Shown: piece after piece, positions 37,854-47,941 of the stretch
Position numbering within the stretch: the stretch's first letter is position 1
Layout: every line of letters begins with the position of its first letter
Assembly: GCF_002844275.1 (NCBI RefSeq)
Contig: NZ_NXGX01000005.1
Coordinates: forward strand, 310,001 to 374,000
Length of the DNA stretch: 64,000 nucleotides
Origin: Thalassospira lohafexi
GTDB taxonomy: Bacteria; Pseudomonadota; Alphaproteobacteria; Rhodospirillales; Thalassospiraceae
Direction of reading: 5' to 3'
Notes under the pieces: model-generated
Seen by the model: the letters and a program-made list of their open reading frames with translations, nothing else
What the model was told of the DNA's origin: nothing
The model's database searches: none
Position numbers and translations under genes: made by a program

Positions 37854-38372
37854 ATGGCAACACAGATGACCTCACAATCAACAAACACAAACGGCCCGCG
37901 CAAATCGGACCGCTGGATCCCGTGGTACTTTGTTGGCGGTTTTGCTGTCATGCTGATTGCCAATATCTCGCTTATTACCTTTTCCATGACCAGCTGGAAC
38001 GGGCTTGTCACCAAACACGCCTTTGAAGAAGGCAATAATTACAATGCCGCCATGTCTGGTGCAGCCCGCCAACAAGAACTTGGCTGGCGCAGCAAGCTAT
38101 CGGTTGCAGGCGTCATAAACCAAAACGCGACCATTTCCGTACTGTTTCGCGATCGCGACTCCAATCCGATTACCGGGGCGAAAATGTCTGTCGTGCTGAA
38201 CCGTTCAGACCGTGACGACCTTGATCAGACCGTACCGATGGTCGAAATCGCACCGGGCGAATATCGCGCCAGTGCCAATTTCCCGGTTTATGGCCGCTGG
38301 CAATTGCGTACCATCGCACATGCCATGGGGGATGATTACCAAACGGTCGAGTATGTCGTCGTACAGCCATGA
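37854..38372 (+). CDS. ccoH: cbb3 oxidase assembly protein FixH/CcoH
   Basis: A 172-residue protein with one N-terminal transmembrane helix (about residues 27-49) and a periplasmic FixH domain. TSWNGLVTKHAFEEGNNYNAAM is the family signature, and the region after it (ISVLFRDRDSNPITGAKM) forms an Ig-like fold. It is needed for oxidase assembly together with the copper pump. ATG 37854 has AGGAG at good spacing. Its stop overlaps the ccoI start (ATGA). Confidence 0.92.
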   Translation: MATQMTSQSTNTNGPRKSDRWIPWYFVGGFAVMLIANISLITFSMTSWNGLVTKHAFEEGNNYNAAMSGAARQQELGWRSKLSVAGVINQNATISVLFRDRDSNPITGAKMSVVLNRSDRDDLDQTVPMVEIAPGEYRASANFPVYGRWQLRTIAHAMGDDYQTVEYVVVQP

Positions 38373-40798
38373 ACCAATCTGCCACCTGTCGCCATTGCGG
38401 AGAACGCGTCACATCCATGTCCCCTGCCGCGCCAGATTTTTGCTGCACGGGCTGTGAAGGTGCCTACGCGCTTTTGGGTGAATTGGGCCTGTCGTCCTAT
38501 TACAAACGCCGCGCAATTGATCCCAAAGTTAGGGCCCTTCGCCCGGATGAAGAGGATTTCGGCCATTTCGATTTCACCGATCTTGCCAGCACAGATGCCA
38601 ACGGCACGCATCACCTGCATCTGATGGTGGATGGCATTCATTGTGCCGCCTGCGTCTGGTTGATTGAAACCCTTTTGCAACGAAATGCTTCCGTCGTGGC
38701 GGCACGGGTCAATATGACCACACGCCGGTTGCGCCTGTCTTGGACGGGCAAGATTGAAGATGTCGATAACCTGCTGCGTCCTGTTCTTCAAATGGGCTAT
38801 CGGGTTATTCCATTTGACCCGGCCGCCCTTGAACAGGCCACCCAGTCGCGCAACAAGGAACTGCTGCGCTGTCTCGCAGTTGCCGGTTTTGCCGCCAGCA
38901 ACGTCATGCTGCTGTCTGTTTCCGTCTGGGCGGGATATTTTCAAGGCATGGGCGGGGCAACCCGTGATCTGTTTCATTGGATTTCCGCCCTGATTGCCGT
39001 GCCTGCTGCGACCTATGCCGGGATGCCGTTTTATCGGTCTGCCTTGGGGGCCATCCGCCATCGTCGGGTCAATATGGATGTACCAATCAGTCTGGGCGTG
39101 ATCCTTGCCTTGGGCATGAGCTTGGCACAAACCATCCAAAGCGCGCCACACGCCTATTATGATTCGGCCATTACGCTTTTATTCTTTTTGCTGATCGGGC
39201 GTTACCTTGATGGCCGTGCCCGCGGGCAGGCCAGATCCGCTGCCGAACATCTTTTATCCCTTGGCGCGCGCTCAATCACAATCATTGAAGATAACGGCAC
39301 CAGACGCCTTGTTTCTCCGGAAAAGGCAAACCCCGGCATGACCGTTCTGGTCGCTGCTGGCGAACGCATTGGCATTGACGGCGAAGTATCCGACGGCCAG
39401 TCAGATGTCGACACCAGTGTGATTACCGGTGAAAGCATCCCTGCCCAAATCAAGCCCGGCGCAACGGTTTTCGCCGGAACAACCAATATATCGGCCCCCT
39501 TGCGCATCCGTGTAACGGCAACAGGCAACAGCACGCTTCTGTCTGAAATCGTCCGCCTGATGGAAAATGCCGAACAGGGCCGGGCAAAATACGTCGCCAT
39601 TGCCGACCGGGTGGCCAAGGCCTATGCCCCGGTGGTCCATCTATTGTCGCTCCTCACCTTTGTTGGCTGGTGGCTTGTAGGCGGCGTGCCGTGGAATGAC
39701 GCGCTGATGAATGCCATTGCAGTGTTGATCATCACCTGCCCCTGCGCACTCGCCTTGGCCGTCCCCGTGGTCCAAGTCATTGCCACGGGCCGTTTGCTCC
39801 GTGCCGGCATTCTTGTCAAATCGGCAACTGCACTGGAACGGCTGACAAAAATTACCGGGGTGATTTTCGATAAAACCGGCACACTGACCACCGGCAAACC
39901 CGAACTATATGGCCCGGCTGATCCGGATGCACTGGCCCTTGCCGCCCAAATTGCCGCCAACAGCAACCACCCGTTATCCCGTGCGCTGGTGCGCGCTGTC
40001 GGCGATGTTTCACCACTCAAAAATGTGGTTGAAAAGCCGGGGCTGGGCCTGATGGTTGAAACACTTGCCGGTGAAATTCGTCTTGGCAGTCGACGTTTTT
40101 GCGATGTCGCCGAACAGGCCGATCTTCCCAGTGACATTTACGGGCCTGAAATCTGGATGACGCAACCGGGCCAATCCCCGATCCGCTTTGTCTTTCGCGA
40201 TACCCCGCGTGCTGATGCCAGCGAGGTCATCGAACATCTGCGCAACGACGGGTTTGACATCAGCCTTCTTTCCGGCGACCGCGAACAAACGGTGCGACAA
40301 TTTGCCGAAAGACTTGGCATTACCAAATGGCGTGCCCGTCTGACACCAACCGACAAGGCCGCCCATATTCAAAAACGACGTGACGCCGGTATGTTTGATC
40401 TGATGGTCGGTGACGGCATCAATGATGCCCCGGCCTTGGCGGCCGCCCACGCATCAATGTCCCCCGCCAGTGCGGCCGAAATTAGTCAGAATGCAGCCGA
40501 CATTGTTTTTCAGGGCGACCGTCTTGGCGCAGTGATCGAAGCCCTTGATATCGCGCGTAAAGCCGACCGGCTTGTCCGGCAAAATTTCGCCATCTCCTTT
40601 ACCTATAACCTGATCACCATCCCGCTTGCGGTATCGGGATTGGTCACACCGTTGATTGCGGCAATTGCCATGTCCTCGTCTTCGCTGGTGGTGATTGCCA
40701 ATGCCTTGCGCCTGCACGCAAATGGCAAACAAACCCACAATCCGTCTTACCCGCAAACCTCGCCTGCCCCTCAACACGCCGGAGCCCCAATCACATGA
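38369..40798 (+). CDS. ccoI: Copper-exporting P-type ATPase for cbb3 assembly (CcoI/FixI)
   Basis: An 809-residue P1B-type ATPase. The N-terminus has extra cysteines (CRHC at 7-10, CCTGC at 25-29) and a metal-binding domain with GIHCAACVWLIETLL (C92, C95). The membrane CPC motif is ITCPCALALAVPV (about residue 455). The phosphorylated aspartate is in DKTGTLTTGKPE (about 501), and GDGINDAPALAAAH closes the ATP domain. CcoI delivers copper for the CcoN binuclear centre. It overlaps ccoH before it and ccoS after it. Confidence 0.96.
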   Translation: MNQSATCRHCGERVTSMSPAAPDFCCTGCEGAYALLGELGLSSYYKRRAIDPKVRALRPDEEDFGHFDFTDLASTDANGTHHLHLMVDGIHCAACVWLIETLLQRNASVVAARVNMTTRRLRLSWTGKIEDVDNLLRPVLQMGYRVIPFDPAALEQATQSRNKELLRCLAVAGFAASNVMLLSVSVWAGYFQGMGGATRDLFHWISALIAVPAATYAGMPFYRSALGAIRHRRVNMDVPISLGVILALGMSLAQTIQSAPHAYYDSAITLLFFLLIGRYLDGRARGQARSAAEHLLSLGARSITIIEDNGTRRLVSPEKANPGMTVLVAAGERIGIDGEVSDGQSDVDTSVITGESIPAQIKPGATVFAGTTNISAPLRIRVTATGNSTLLSEIVRLMENAEQGRAKYVAIADRVAKAYAPVVHLLSLLTFVGWWLVGGVPWNDALMNAIAVLIITCPCALALAVPVVQVIATGRLLRAGILVKSATALERLTKITGVIFDKTGTLTTGKPELYGPADPDALALAAQIAANSNHPLSRALVRAVGDVSPLKNVVEKPGLGLMVETLAGEIRLGSRRFCDVAEQADLPSDIYGPEIWMTQPGQSPIRFVFRDTPRADASEVIEHLRNDGFDISLLSGDREQTVRQFAERLGITKWRARLTPTDKAAHIQKRRDAGMFDLMVGDGINDAPALAAAHASMSPASAAEISQNAADIVFQGDRLGAVIEALDIARKADRLVRQNFAISFTYNLITIPLAVSGLVTPLIAAIAMSSSSLVVIANALRLHANGKQTHNPSYPQTSPAPQHAGAPIT

Positions 40799-40992
40799 GC
40801 AACCTTTTGCTGCTGATCCCGATTGCACTGTTTCTTGGCTTGCTTGGCTTGGGGGCGTTTCTATGGGCGCTTAAATCCGGACAGTTCGACGATATGGAAG
40901 GGGCCGCCAATCGCATCCTGTTTGACGATGATGATGACGATAAAACCCCACCACATAAGAATCTCGATCAAACTACACAAGATAAGAGTTAG
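40795..40992 (+). CDS. ccoS: cbb3 oxidase maturation protein CcoS
   Basis: A 65-residue protein with one transmembrane helix (LLLLIPIALFLGLLGLGAFLWAL) followed by KSGQFDDMEGAANRILFDDD, the family signature, then a polar tail. CcoS is needed for insertion of heme b and copper into CcoN. It overlaps the ccoI stop by 4 bp. The last gene of ccoGHIS. Confidence 0.94.
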   Translation: MSNLLLLIPIALFLGLLGLGAFLWALKSGQFDDMEGAANRILFDDDDDDKTPPHKNLDQTTQDKS

Positions 40993-41071
40993 AATAGCTT
41001 GAAACATACCTGCCTAATCGCATAGATTGTCATAGTCTGAACGTCTTGGATTACAAGCAACGGAGTTTGCA

Positions 41072-41770
41072 ATGGCAGTCCGCCCCCAACTTTGCGAAGC
41101 CTGTTCCATTAAGGACCTGACGTTCTGCTCGTCTTTGCATGGTGCTGAGCACGACCATTTGCGCCAAATTCTGACCCATGTTCAGTTTGACGGACATAAC
41201 ACCATCTTCCACGAAGCCGAAGACGCCGACTATGTATTCAACATCACGTCGGGCTCGGTAAAACTTTACAAGCTTCTTGGCGATGGCCGTCGTCAGATCA
41301 CCGGCTTTCTGTTTGCCGGTGACTTTCTGGGTCTGGCTCTCAATACAAATTACCGATACACCGCCGAGGCGGTTGAGCCTGTAACCGCGTGCCGCTTCCC
41401 GCGTCAAAAGCTTGAAAAACTGTTTGATGACTTCCCGCAGCTTGAAAAACGCATGCTGGGAATGGCTGTCGACGAACTTGCGGCCGCACAGGACCAGATG
41501 CTTTTGCTCGGCCGTAAAACCGCCAAGGAAAAAGTGGCATCCTTCCTGTTGATGCTGGCCCGCCGTCAGGAACATCGCGGCGAAGACAGCGACATGATCA
41601 GCATCCCCATGAGCCGTTCAGACATTGCCGATTATCTTGGCCTGACCATTGAAACCGTGTCGCGCACCCTGACCCAACTGCGCAAGGAAGCCACGATTTC
41701 ACTAAAAGACAACCGACATATTGAAGCCGTCGGTCGCGAGATGCTCGAAGATCTTGCCGAAGGTTTGTAA
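41072..41770 (+). CDS. fnr: FNR-type oxygen-sensing transcription regulator
   Basis: A 232-residue Crp/Fnr-family regulator. Cysteines C8, C11 and C19 (C-x2-C-x7-C) plus C107 in TACRF are placed as in [4Fe-4S] FNR/FnrL proteins. The cyclic-nucleotide-type barrel covers about 25-140 and the winged helix 150-225. The recognition helix carries E194-T-V-S197-R198, the ExxSR signature that reads TTGAT half-sites, matching the two perfect FNR boxes before ccoN. It should activate the cbb3 genes when oxygen is low. No FNR box is evident in its own 79-bp upstream gap. Confidence 0.94.
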   Translation: MAVRPQLCEACSIKDLTFCSSLHGAEHDHLRQILTHVQFDGHNTIFHEAEDADYVFNITSGSVKLYKLLGDGRRQITGFLFAGDFLGLALNTNYRYTAEAVEPVTACRFPRQKLEKLFDDFPQLEKRMLGMAVDELAAAQDQMLLLGRKTAKEKVASFLLMLARRQEHRGEDSDMISIPMSRSDIADYLGLTIETVSRTLTQLRKEATISLKDNRHIEAVGREMLEDLAEGL

Positions 41771-41984
41771 TTTTACTGTGCGCTTGCAACGCAATTTGTC
41801 CAAATCGGTCAATAACCTTCGAAAAGCACGGGAAAACATCGCTTAATTGCACGCTATTGGCCGAATTACTTATTTCGCGATTGCGAAAAAACATTTCCCG
41901 CGAATGGTCATCATATTGTAAACATGACCCCTCGCCTGACATAGATCGGGCAGCAAATTCCGGTAGGACCGGGGGAGAAACGTC

Positions 41985-42830
41985 ATGAGTGCCACCAGCA
42001 AAAAGACGGGGCGGGTTTCCGTTCCGCAACTCCGTGCCCGCAAAGGCCTTGAACCGATTGTCTGCCTGACGGCCTATACAACACCGATGGCTCAACGCCT
42101 TGATGAACATTGCGACCTGCTTTTGGTTGGCGATTCACTGGGCATGGTTGTTTATGGCATGGAAAGTACCCTTGCCGTCACCGTCGATATGATGGTCAAC
42201 CACGGCAAAGCCGTCATGCGCGGATCACAAAACGCCTGCGTTGTTGTTGATCTGCCCTTTGGCAGCTATCAGGGATCCAAGGAACAGGCGTTCCAGACCG
42301 CATCCCATATTCTGGCCGAAACCGGCTGTGCTGCGGTGAAGCTTGAAGGTGGGGCTGAAATGGCTGAAACCATCGAGTTTCTTAATGCACGCGGCGTTCC
42401 TGTCATGGCCCATATCGGCCTGATGCCCCAACAGGTCAACACCATGGGCGGGTTTAAAAGCCAGGGACGCGGCGATGATGCCGCCCAGAAAATGATCACC
42501 GATGCCAAGGCTGTTGCCAAGGCCGGTGCCTTTTGCGTCGTCGTCGAAGGAACGGTCGAAGGCGTCGCACGCCAGATCACCGAAACCATCGATATCCCGA
42601 CCATCGGCATTGGGGCATCGGTTGCCTGTGACGGTCAGGTTTTGGTGACCGAAGATATCCTTGGCCTGTTTTCCGATTTCACCCCGAAATTCGTCAAACG
42701 CTATGCCAACCTTGGGGATTCCGTATCCGAAGCAGTTGGCAAATATGCCGAGGAAGTCCGTACCCGGAAATTCCCATCGGATGAACATTGCTTTGGCATT
42801 GCGAAAAAAGGTAACTTGCGCGCGGTTTAA
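41985..42830 (+). CDS. panB: 3-methyl-2-oxobutanoate hydroxymethyltransferase
   Basis: A 281-residue TIM-barrel enzyme that adds a hydroxymethyl group to alpha-ketoisovalerate, the first step to pantothenate. Family blocks: [33 protein letters not shown] (metal-binding Asp near residue 50), [31 protein letters not shown] and [16 protein letters not shown]. Length and order are standard. GGGGGAG precedes the start. panC follows after 60 bp, the usual pair. Confidence 0.97.
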   Translation: MSATSKKTGRVSVPQLRARKGLEPIVCLTAYTTPMAQRLDEHCDLLLVGDSLGMVVYGMESTLAVTVDMMVNHGKAVMRGSQNACVVVDLPFGSYQGSKEQAFQTASHILAETGCAAVKLEGGAEMAETIEFLNARGVPVMAHIGLMPQQVNTMGGFKSQGRGDDAAQKMITDAKAVAKAGAFCVVVEGTVEGVARQITETIDIPTIGIGASVACDGQVLVTEDILGLFSDFTPKFVKRYANLGDSVSEAVGKYAEEVRTRKFPSDEHCFGIAKKGNLRAV

Positions 42831-42890
42831 GGGCTAAACCTGCCCATATGACCGCCGCAATTTCTGGAAATTTTCGGTTCGACGATAAAG

Positions 42891-43760
42891 ATGTCCCTTA
42901 CGACTGTTCACACTGTCGCTGATCTGCGCGCGACTGTCGCCAGTTGGCGCGCCGAAGGTCTTCGTGTTGCCTTGGTCCCGACCATGGGCGCGCTTCATGA
43001 CGGCCATATCAGCCTGACGAAACTGGCCCTTGAACACGCTGACCGCGTGATCGTCAGCATCTTTGTCAATCCAACCCAGTTTTCCCCGGACGAGGATTTC
43101 GGTGCCTATCCACGCACCCTTCCTGACGATCAGAAATTGCTTGATGGAGCCGGGGTCGCCTTGTGTTTTGCGCCGTCGGTTGATGAAATGTATCCCGATG
43201 GCTTTGCCACCAAGGTTCATGTCGATGGTGGCATGACCAACGTTTTATGTGGTGCGGCACGTCCGGGCCATTTTGACGGGGTTGCCCAGATCGTCACCAA
43301 GCTTTTGCTGCAAGCCTTGCCTGATTGCGCAATTTTCGGCCAGAAGGACTATCAGCAACTGATGGTCATTCGCCGGTTTAGCGCCGATCTCAACATCCCG
43401 GTCGAGATCATAGGTGCAAAAATCCTGCGCGAAAAAGACGGCTTGGCCATGTCATCACGCAACCGATACCTGACACCCGATGAACGCGCGATTGCTCCGA
43501 CACTGAACCGCGTTCTCGCCTCTATCACCGCTGCGGCGGCCTCCGGGGCCGACATTGGCCCGCTTTTGGCCAAGGGACGCGAAGATATTTTGTCGGCGGG
43601 TTTTGATCCGATTGACTATCTTGAAATCCGCGATGCGCAGACACTTGACCTTGTCACGCAAACCGTCACCAAACCGGCGCGAGTCTTCGTTGCCGCCCGT
43701 CTTGGCAAGGCCCGTTTGATTGACAATCACGCGATTGAGCCTTCTCATACTGCGGGTTAA
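42891..43760 (+). CDS. panC: Pantothenate synthetase
   Basis: A 289-residue ATP-dependent ligase joining pantoate and beta-alanine. It has the HxGH-type motif in VPTMGALHDGHISL (about residues 30-43), NPTQFSPDEDFGAYPR, LLCGAARPGHFDGV-type substrate loop (NVLCGAARPGHFDGVA), FGQKDYQQL and the KMSKS-like MSSRNRYL (about 185-192). It ends the pan pair; panD and panE are not in the window. Two hairpins with T-runs lie between it and ffh. Confidence 0.97.
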   Translation: MSLTTVHTVADLRATVASWRAEGLRVALVPTMGALHDGHISLTKLALEHADRVIVSIFVNPTQFSPDEDFGAYPRTLPDDQKLLDGAGVALCFAPSVDEMYPDGFATKVHVDGGMTNVLCGAARPGHFDGVAQIVTKLLLQALPDCAIFGQKDYQQLMVIRRFSADLNIPVEIIGAKILREKDGLAMSSRNRYLTPDERAIAPTLNRVLASITAAAASGADIGPLLAKGREDILSAGFDPIDYLEIRDAQTLDLVTQTVTKPARVFVAARLGKARLIDNHAIEPSHTAG

Positions 43761-43808
43761 ACACCCGGTTGGGCTGGCAGAATCACTGATTGGGGCGTAA
43801 TTGACTCA

Positions 43809-43832
43809 AAAAGCGCGATGTTCTGCGCTTTT
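43809..43832 (+). terminator. Possible weak terminator after panC
   Basis: AAAAGCGC/GCGCTTTT forms an 8-bp stem with an 8-nt loop about 50 bp after the panC stop. The T-run is only four long, so termination is uncertain. Confidence 0.4.
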
Positions 43833-43908
43833 GCGCCCAATAGCGCTTGACTCCCGACAGCCGATCCCATAAACCCTGCCTACCAAAGGTCGCCCCAGAG
43901 GTGACTCC

Positions 43909-43948
43909 CCCAGTCCTCGAGTTTTCGAGCACTGGGTTTTAGTTTTTT
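43909..43948 (+). terminator. Terminator between panC and ffh
   Basis: CCCAGTCCTCGA pairs with TCGAGCACTGGG (one internal mismatch) around a 4-nt loop, followed by TTTTAGTTTTTT. It lies 45 bp before the ffh start, so it ends the pan transcript or attenuates entry into ffh. Confidence 0.75.
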
Positions 43949-43992
43949 GTGCGCACACGGTGGAAACACCAGCAACACAGACGGGATTTGGA

Positions 43993-45480
43993 ATGTTTGA
44001 AGGACTAAGCGATCGCCTTGGCGGGGTTCTTGATAAGCTGCGCAAACGTGGCGCGCTCAAGGAATCTGACGTCAAGGAAGCCATGCGCGAAGTACGCGTC
44101 GCCTTGCTTGAGGCTGACGTGGCGCTGCCGGTCGTTAAAACCTTCATCTCCAATGCAACCGAACGTGCGATTGGCGCGGATGTTCTGCGCTCGGTAACAC
44201 CGGGTCAGATGGTTGTTAAGATCGTCCATGACGAACTTAAAAACATGCTCGGCGAAGGCGAAGAAATCAATCTTGCCTCCACCCCGCCCGTTCCAATCTT
44301 GATGGTCGGTCTGCAGGGCTCGGGTAAAACCACCAGTTCCGCCAAAATCGCGCTGCACCTGACCAAAAAACGCAACAAGAAAGTCCTTCTGGCATCACTC
44401 GATATTTACCGTCCAGCCGCCCAGCAGCAGCTGAAGGTTCTGGCCGACGATAATGGTTTGGGTATCCTTCCGATCGTTATGGGCGAAAAGCCGGTCTCGA
44501 TTGCCAAGCGCGCCATGGATATGGGTCGCAAAGAAGGTTACGACGCGGTGATCCTTGATACCGCTGGTCGCCTGCATATCGACATGGAACTGATGAGCGA
44601 AGTCGCCCAGGTCCGTGATGCGGTCAACCCGGTTGAGACCCTGCTTGTTACCGATGCGATGACCGGGCAAGACTCGGTCAATGTCGCCAAGGAATTTGCC
44701 GAAAAAGTCGGCATCACCGGGATTGTTCTGACCCGTGTTGACGGCGATGCACGTGGTGGTGCAGCACTTTCGATGCGTCAGATTACTGGCTGCCCGATCA
44801 AGATGCTGGGTGTTGGCGAAAAAATCGACGAGATGGAAGCCTTCCATCCAGATCGTATTGCCAACCGCATTCTCGGCATGGGCGATGTTGTCAGCCTTGT
44901 TGAAAAAGCCGCGGAGAACATCAAGGCCGAAGACGCCGAGAAAATGGCCAAGAAGCTTCGTAAAGGTCAGTTTGACCTCAACGATCTTCTGTCCCAACTC
45001 AAACAGCTTCAGAACATGGGTGATCTTTCGGGCATCATGGGAATGTTGCCGGGCATGGGCGCGCTGAAAAAGCAGATGTCGCAGACCAAGCTCGATCCGA
45101 AACTTCTGACCCACCAGGAAGCCATCATCCTGTCGATGACGCCCAAGGAACGTGAAAACCCGGCCCTGATCAAGGCATCGCGCAAAAAGCGTATTGCCGC
45201 AGGTTGCGGACTTTCGGTTCAGGATGTGAACAAGCTTCTGAAACAATACCAGACCATGTCCACCATGATCAAAAAGATGGGCAAGATGGGTAAAAAGGGT
45301 CTGTTTGGCGGCATGCCGAAAATGGACCCGGCAATGCTTGAAGGCGGGGACATGCCCGACCTGAATAATTTGCCAAAAGGATTAACCGGTAGCGGCGGCG
45401 GTTTACCGCCCGGCTTCCCGGGATTAGGGGGCGGCGGTGGCATGCCTCCTGGATTTCCGGGGTTCGGCAAGAAGAAATAG
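43993..45480 (+). CDS. ffh: Signal recognition particle protein
   Basis: A 495-residue SRP54 GTPase that targets membrane proteins with the SRP RNA and FtsY. The N domain (FEGLSDRLGGVLDKLRKRG) leads into the G domain with GLQGSGKTTSSAK (about residue 106), DIYRPAAQQQL, DTAGRL and TRVDGDARGG. The methionine-rich M domain runs from about 325. The C-terminal tail is unusual, with two PPGFPG repeats and glycine runs before FGKKK. ATG 43993 is chosen over the upstream GTG at 43960 because the N domain begins there. Confidence 0.96.
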   Translation: MFEGLSDRLGGVLDKLRKRGALKESDVKEAMREVRVALLEADVALPVVKTFISNATERAIGADVLRSVTPGQMVVKIVHDELKNMLGEGEEINLASTPPVPILMVGLQGSGKTTSSAKIALHLTKKRNKKVLLASLDIYRPAAQQQLKVLADDNGLGILPIVMGEKPVSIAKRAMDMGRKEGYDAVILDTAGRLHIDMELMSEVAQVRDAVNPVETLLVTDAMTGQDSVNVAKEFAEKVGITGIVLTRVDGDARGGAALSMRQITGCPIKMLGVGEKIDEMEAFHPDRIANRILGMGDVVSLVEKAAENIKAEDAEKMAKKLRKGQFDLNDLLSQLKQLQNMGDLSGIMGMLPGMGALKKQMSQTKLDPKLLTHQEAIILSMTPKERENPALIKASRKKRIAAGCGLSVQDVNKLLKQYQTMSTMIKKMGKMGKKGLFGGMPKMDPAMLEGGDMPDLNNLPKGLTGSGGGLPPGFPGLGGGGGMPPGFPGFGKKK

Positions 45481-45642
45481 CCAGACCCCAGATACTCGAA
45501 CGTGTTCCTGAAAGTGTTCGTACCGAATTCTGATCAGGAACCAAACCGGCCCATAAAGCCGGCGCCCATAGACTAAATGAATAGGCCCCTCGGGGCCATG
45601 ATGTAGAAGACTACAAACCCAAGCTGAAAGGAACTTATCCGA

Positions 45643-46053
45643 ATGGCTGTTAAGATTCGTCTTTCCCGTGGCGGTGCCAAAAAGCGTCCGTACTACCGTA
45701 TCGTAGTTGCTGACGTTCGTGCCCCGCGTGACGGCAGCTTCATCGAGCGTGTCGGTACTTACGATCCGATGCTCCCGAAGGATTCTGACACCCGCGTAAC
45801 CTTCAAAGAAGAACGCATCAAATATTGGCTTTCAGTTGGCGCACAGCCGACCGAACGCGTTGCACGTTTCCTGGGCAAAGCTGGCCTGGCCGAAGCGTTC
45901 AAACCGACCGAACAGCCGCAGAAGTCTGCTCCGAAAGCGAAAGCTCAGGAACGTCTTCGCGAAAAAGCTGAAAAAGTTGAAGCTGCTGCTGCCGCTGCTG
46001 CGGAAGCCGCTGCCGAAGCAGCAGCACCTGCTGAAGAAGCTGCTGGCGAGTAA
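45643..46053 (+). CDS. rpsP: 30S ribosomal protein bS16
   Basis: A 136-residue protein. The first 80 residues are canonical S16 ([52 protein letters not shown]). The remaining 50 form a Lys/Glu then Ala-rich tail ([22 protein letters not shown]), an extension seen in many alphaproteobacteria. First gene of rpsP-rimM-trmD-rplS. A GGCCCC/GGGGCC palindrome at 45583-45596 in the leader may be an RNA hairpin. Confidence 0.97.
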   Translation: MAVKIRLSRGGAKKRPYYRIVVADVRAPRDGSFIERVGTYDPMLPKDSDTRVTFKEERIKYWLSVGAQPTERVARFLGKAGLAEAFKPTEQPQKSAPKAKAQERLREKAEKVEAAAAAAAEAAAEAAAPAEEAAGE

Positions 46054-46100
46054 TCGCTGAACGTACGCTTTGATCAGATACCGGAAACTTGTGAACCGAA

Positions 46101-46775
46101 ATGGCTGATACCCGCAAATCCAAAAACGACGACGCTTATGTCTGCGTTGGCATGATCACCGCTCCACACGGGGTGCGTGGTGCTGTCCGCGTCAAAAGCT
46201 ATACCGTCGACCCGGATAACCTTGTCGGTTACGGCCCGTTGTTCGATGCCAAGGGCCGCTTGAAATACAAGCTGTCCCCTGTCGGACATGTCCGCGACCA
46301 GTTGATCGCAAAGATCGAAGGTGTGGACGACCGGGACGCCGCCGAACGGCTGCGGGGAACCAAGCTACATGTACCGCGGACGGCACTGCCTGAAACGATA
46401 GACGAAGACGAATTTTATCTTGCTGACCTTGTTGGTCTGACCGCTTACCACATTGATGGTTCGCTGTTTGGCACTGTACGGGGTGTGGCTGATTTTGGCG
46501 CGGGCGATGTTATCGAAGTCGCGCTCGAAGAAGTCCGGGGCAAGGTTGTTGTTCTTCCGTTTACCAAGGAAGCTGTGCCAGAGGTGGTTCTGTCGGAACG
46601 CAAGCTGGTGGTAAATCCGCCCGAGGGGCTACTGCAAGATGAGGAAGGACCGGGCAATCGCGCACGTCGTCCGAACAAATCTCGCAAAGACTCTCAGGCC
46701 GACCGCGATTCTGATGCCGTCTCTGCTGATGCAGTAGGCGCGGAAAACGCGACCGGCAGCGGGAAGGAGGCCTGA
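46101..46775 (+). CDS. rimM: Ribosome maturation factor RimM
   Basis: A 224-residue protein that binds uS19 and helps mature the 30S head. The N-terminal barrel begins VCVGMITAPHGVRGAVRVKSYT, and the PRC-barrel domain has EDEFYLADLVGL and GAGDVIEV, closing with VLPFTKEAVPEV. The last 45 residues are a polar, probably disordered tail (SRKDSQADRDSDAVSADAVG) beyond the usual family end. It is 3 bp before trmD and shares its transcript. Confidence 0.95.
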   Translation: MADTRKSKNDDAYVCVGMITAPHGVRGAVRVKSYTVDPDNLVGYGPLFDAKGRLKYKLSPVGHVRDQLIAKIEGVDDRDAAERLRGTKLHVPRTALPETIDEDEFYLADLVGLTAYHIDGSLFGTVRGVADFGAGDVIEVALEEVRGKVVVLPFTKEAVPEVVLSERKLVVNPPEGLLQDEEGPGNRARRPNKSRKDSQADRDSDAVSADAVGAENATGSGKEA

Positions 46776-46778
46776 TCG

Positions 46779-47495
46779 ATGTCTGTGTGGCAGGCAAAAG
46801 TTGCAACATTGTTCCCGGAAATGTTTCCGGGCGTTCTGGGTCAGTCCTTGGCTGGCCGGGCGCTCGAAAACGGGATCTGGTCGCTTGATGTCAAAGACAT
46901 CCGCGATCATGCAACCGACCGCCACCGCACTGTAGACGACAATCCTTTTGGGGGCGGGGCCGGTATGGTCATGCGCCCGGATATTGTCGACGCCGCCCTG
47001 TTGGAATTGCGTGCATCTGCACCGCAGTTACCGCTGATTTACCTCAGCCCGCGGGGAAAAGTGCTGAACCAGAAACGTTGCCGTGAATTGGCAATGGGTC
47101 CGGGTGCCATCCTGCTTTGCGGTCGTTACGAAGGTATCGACCAACGGGTTCTGGATGCACATCAGGCCGAAGAGGTCAGCATCGGTGATTACATCCTCAT
47201 GGGCGGCGAACTGCCGGCCATGGTCCTGATTGAATCGTGCATTCGCCTGATCGAGGGAACGGTCAATACGACCGCCTCCGTTGATGAGGAAAGCTTTGAA
47301 ACCGGGTTGCTTGAATATCCGCATTACACGCGCCCGGCCAATTGGAACGGGCGTGACGTGCCGGAGATTTTGCTTTCCGGTCATCATGCCAAGGTACAAG
47401 CCTGGCGGCATGCTCAGGCAGAAGAAATTACCCGTGAGCGGCGACCCGACCTTTGGGACGCGTATGTTGCAAACGGGCACATCAAAGAGGGTTAA
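46779..47495 (+). CDS. trmD: tRNA (guanine37-N1)-methyltransferase
   Basis: A 238-residue SPOUT methyltransferase that makes m1G37 in tRNAs and prevents frameshifting. The knot is seen in [15 protein letters not shown] (about residues 110-124) and [20 protein letters not shown]. The N-terminus [23 protein letters not shown] and [15 protein letters not shown] are characteristic. It has GGAAGGAGG before the ATG and is followed 3 bp later by rplS, the conserved order. Confidence 0.97.
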   Translation: MSVWQAKVATLFPEMFPGVLGQSLAGRALENGIWSLDVKDIRDHATDRHRTVDDNPFGGGAGMVMRPDIVDAALLELRASAPQLPLIYLSPRGKVLNQKRCRELAMGPGAILLCGRYEGIDQRVLDAHQAEEVSIGDYILMGGELPAMVLIESCIRLIEGTVNTTASVDEESFETGLLEYPHYTRPANWNGRDVPEILLSGHHAKVQAWRHAQAEEITRERRPDLWDAYVANGHIKEG

Positions 47496-47498
47496 ACC

Positions 47499-47909
47499 AT
47501 GACCAATATCATCCAGCAGCTCGAGACCGAGCAGCTCGACAAAATCGCTGCAAAGCGCGAAGTCCCGGAATTCGACGCAGGTGATACCATTCGTGTACAC
47601 CTGAAAGTCATTGAAGGTACCCGCGAACGTATCCAGATGTTCGAAGGCGTATGCATTGCGCGTAAGAACCGCGGCCTGAACTCTTCCTTCACCGTGCGTA
47701 AAATCGCATCGGGCGAAGGTGTTGAGCGCGTATTCCAGAACTACTCCCCGGCCATCGACAAAATCGAAGTCGTTCGCCGCGGTGACGTTCGTCGCGCAAA
47801 ACTTTACTACCTTCGTGGTCGTACCGGTAAATCTGCACGTATCGCCGAGCAGACCACCGGCCACAAAGGCAAACTGACCGCCGCAGAACGCACCAAAAAC
47901 AAGAAGTAA
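47499..47909 (+). CDS. rplS: 50S ribosomal protein bL19
   Basis: A 136-residue ribosomal protein at the subunit interface. The core [55 protein letters not shown] is standard, followed by [15 protein letters not shown]. The tail ([14 protein letters not shown]) is slightly longer than in E. coli. It closes the rpsP-rimM-trmD-rplS operon with a strong terminator. Confidence 0.98.
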   Translation: MTNIIQQLETEQLDKIAAKREVPEFDAGDTIRVHLKVIEGTRERIQMFEGVCIARKNRGLNSSFTVRKIASGEGVERVFQNYSPAIDKIEVVRRGDVRRAKLYYLRGRTGKSARIAEQTTGHKGKLTAAERTKNKK

Positions 47910-47941
47910 TTCTTGGCGTTCCGATGTGTCGGAAGAATAAG

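Noticed and set aside
36324..41770. Treating the ccoG-ccoS and fnr block as a new system
   Set aside because: Gene content and order match the known cbb3 assembly cluster and its FNR-type regulator.
45583..45596. GGCCCC/GGGGCC palindrome as a terminator after ffh
   Set aside because: The loop is only two bases and no T-run follows; at most a leader hairpin of rpsP.
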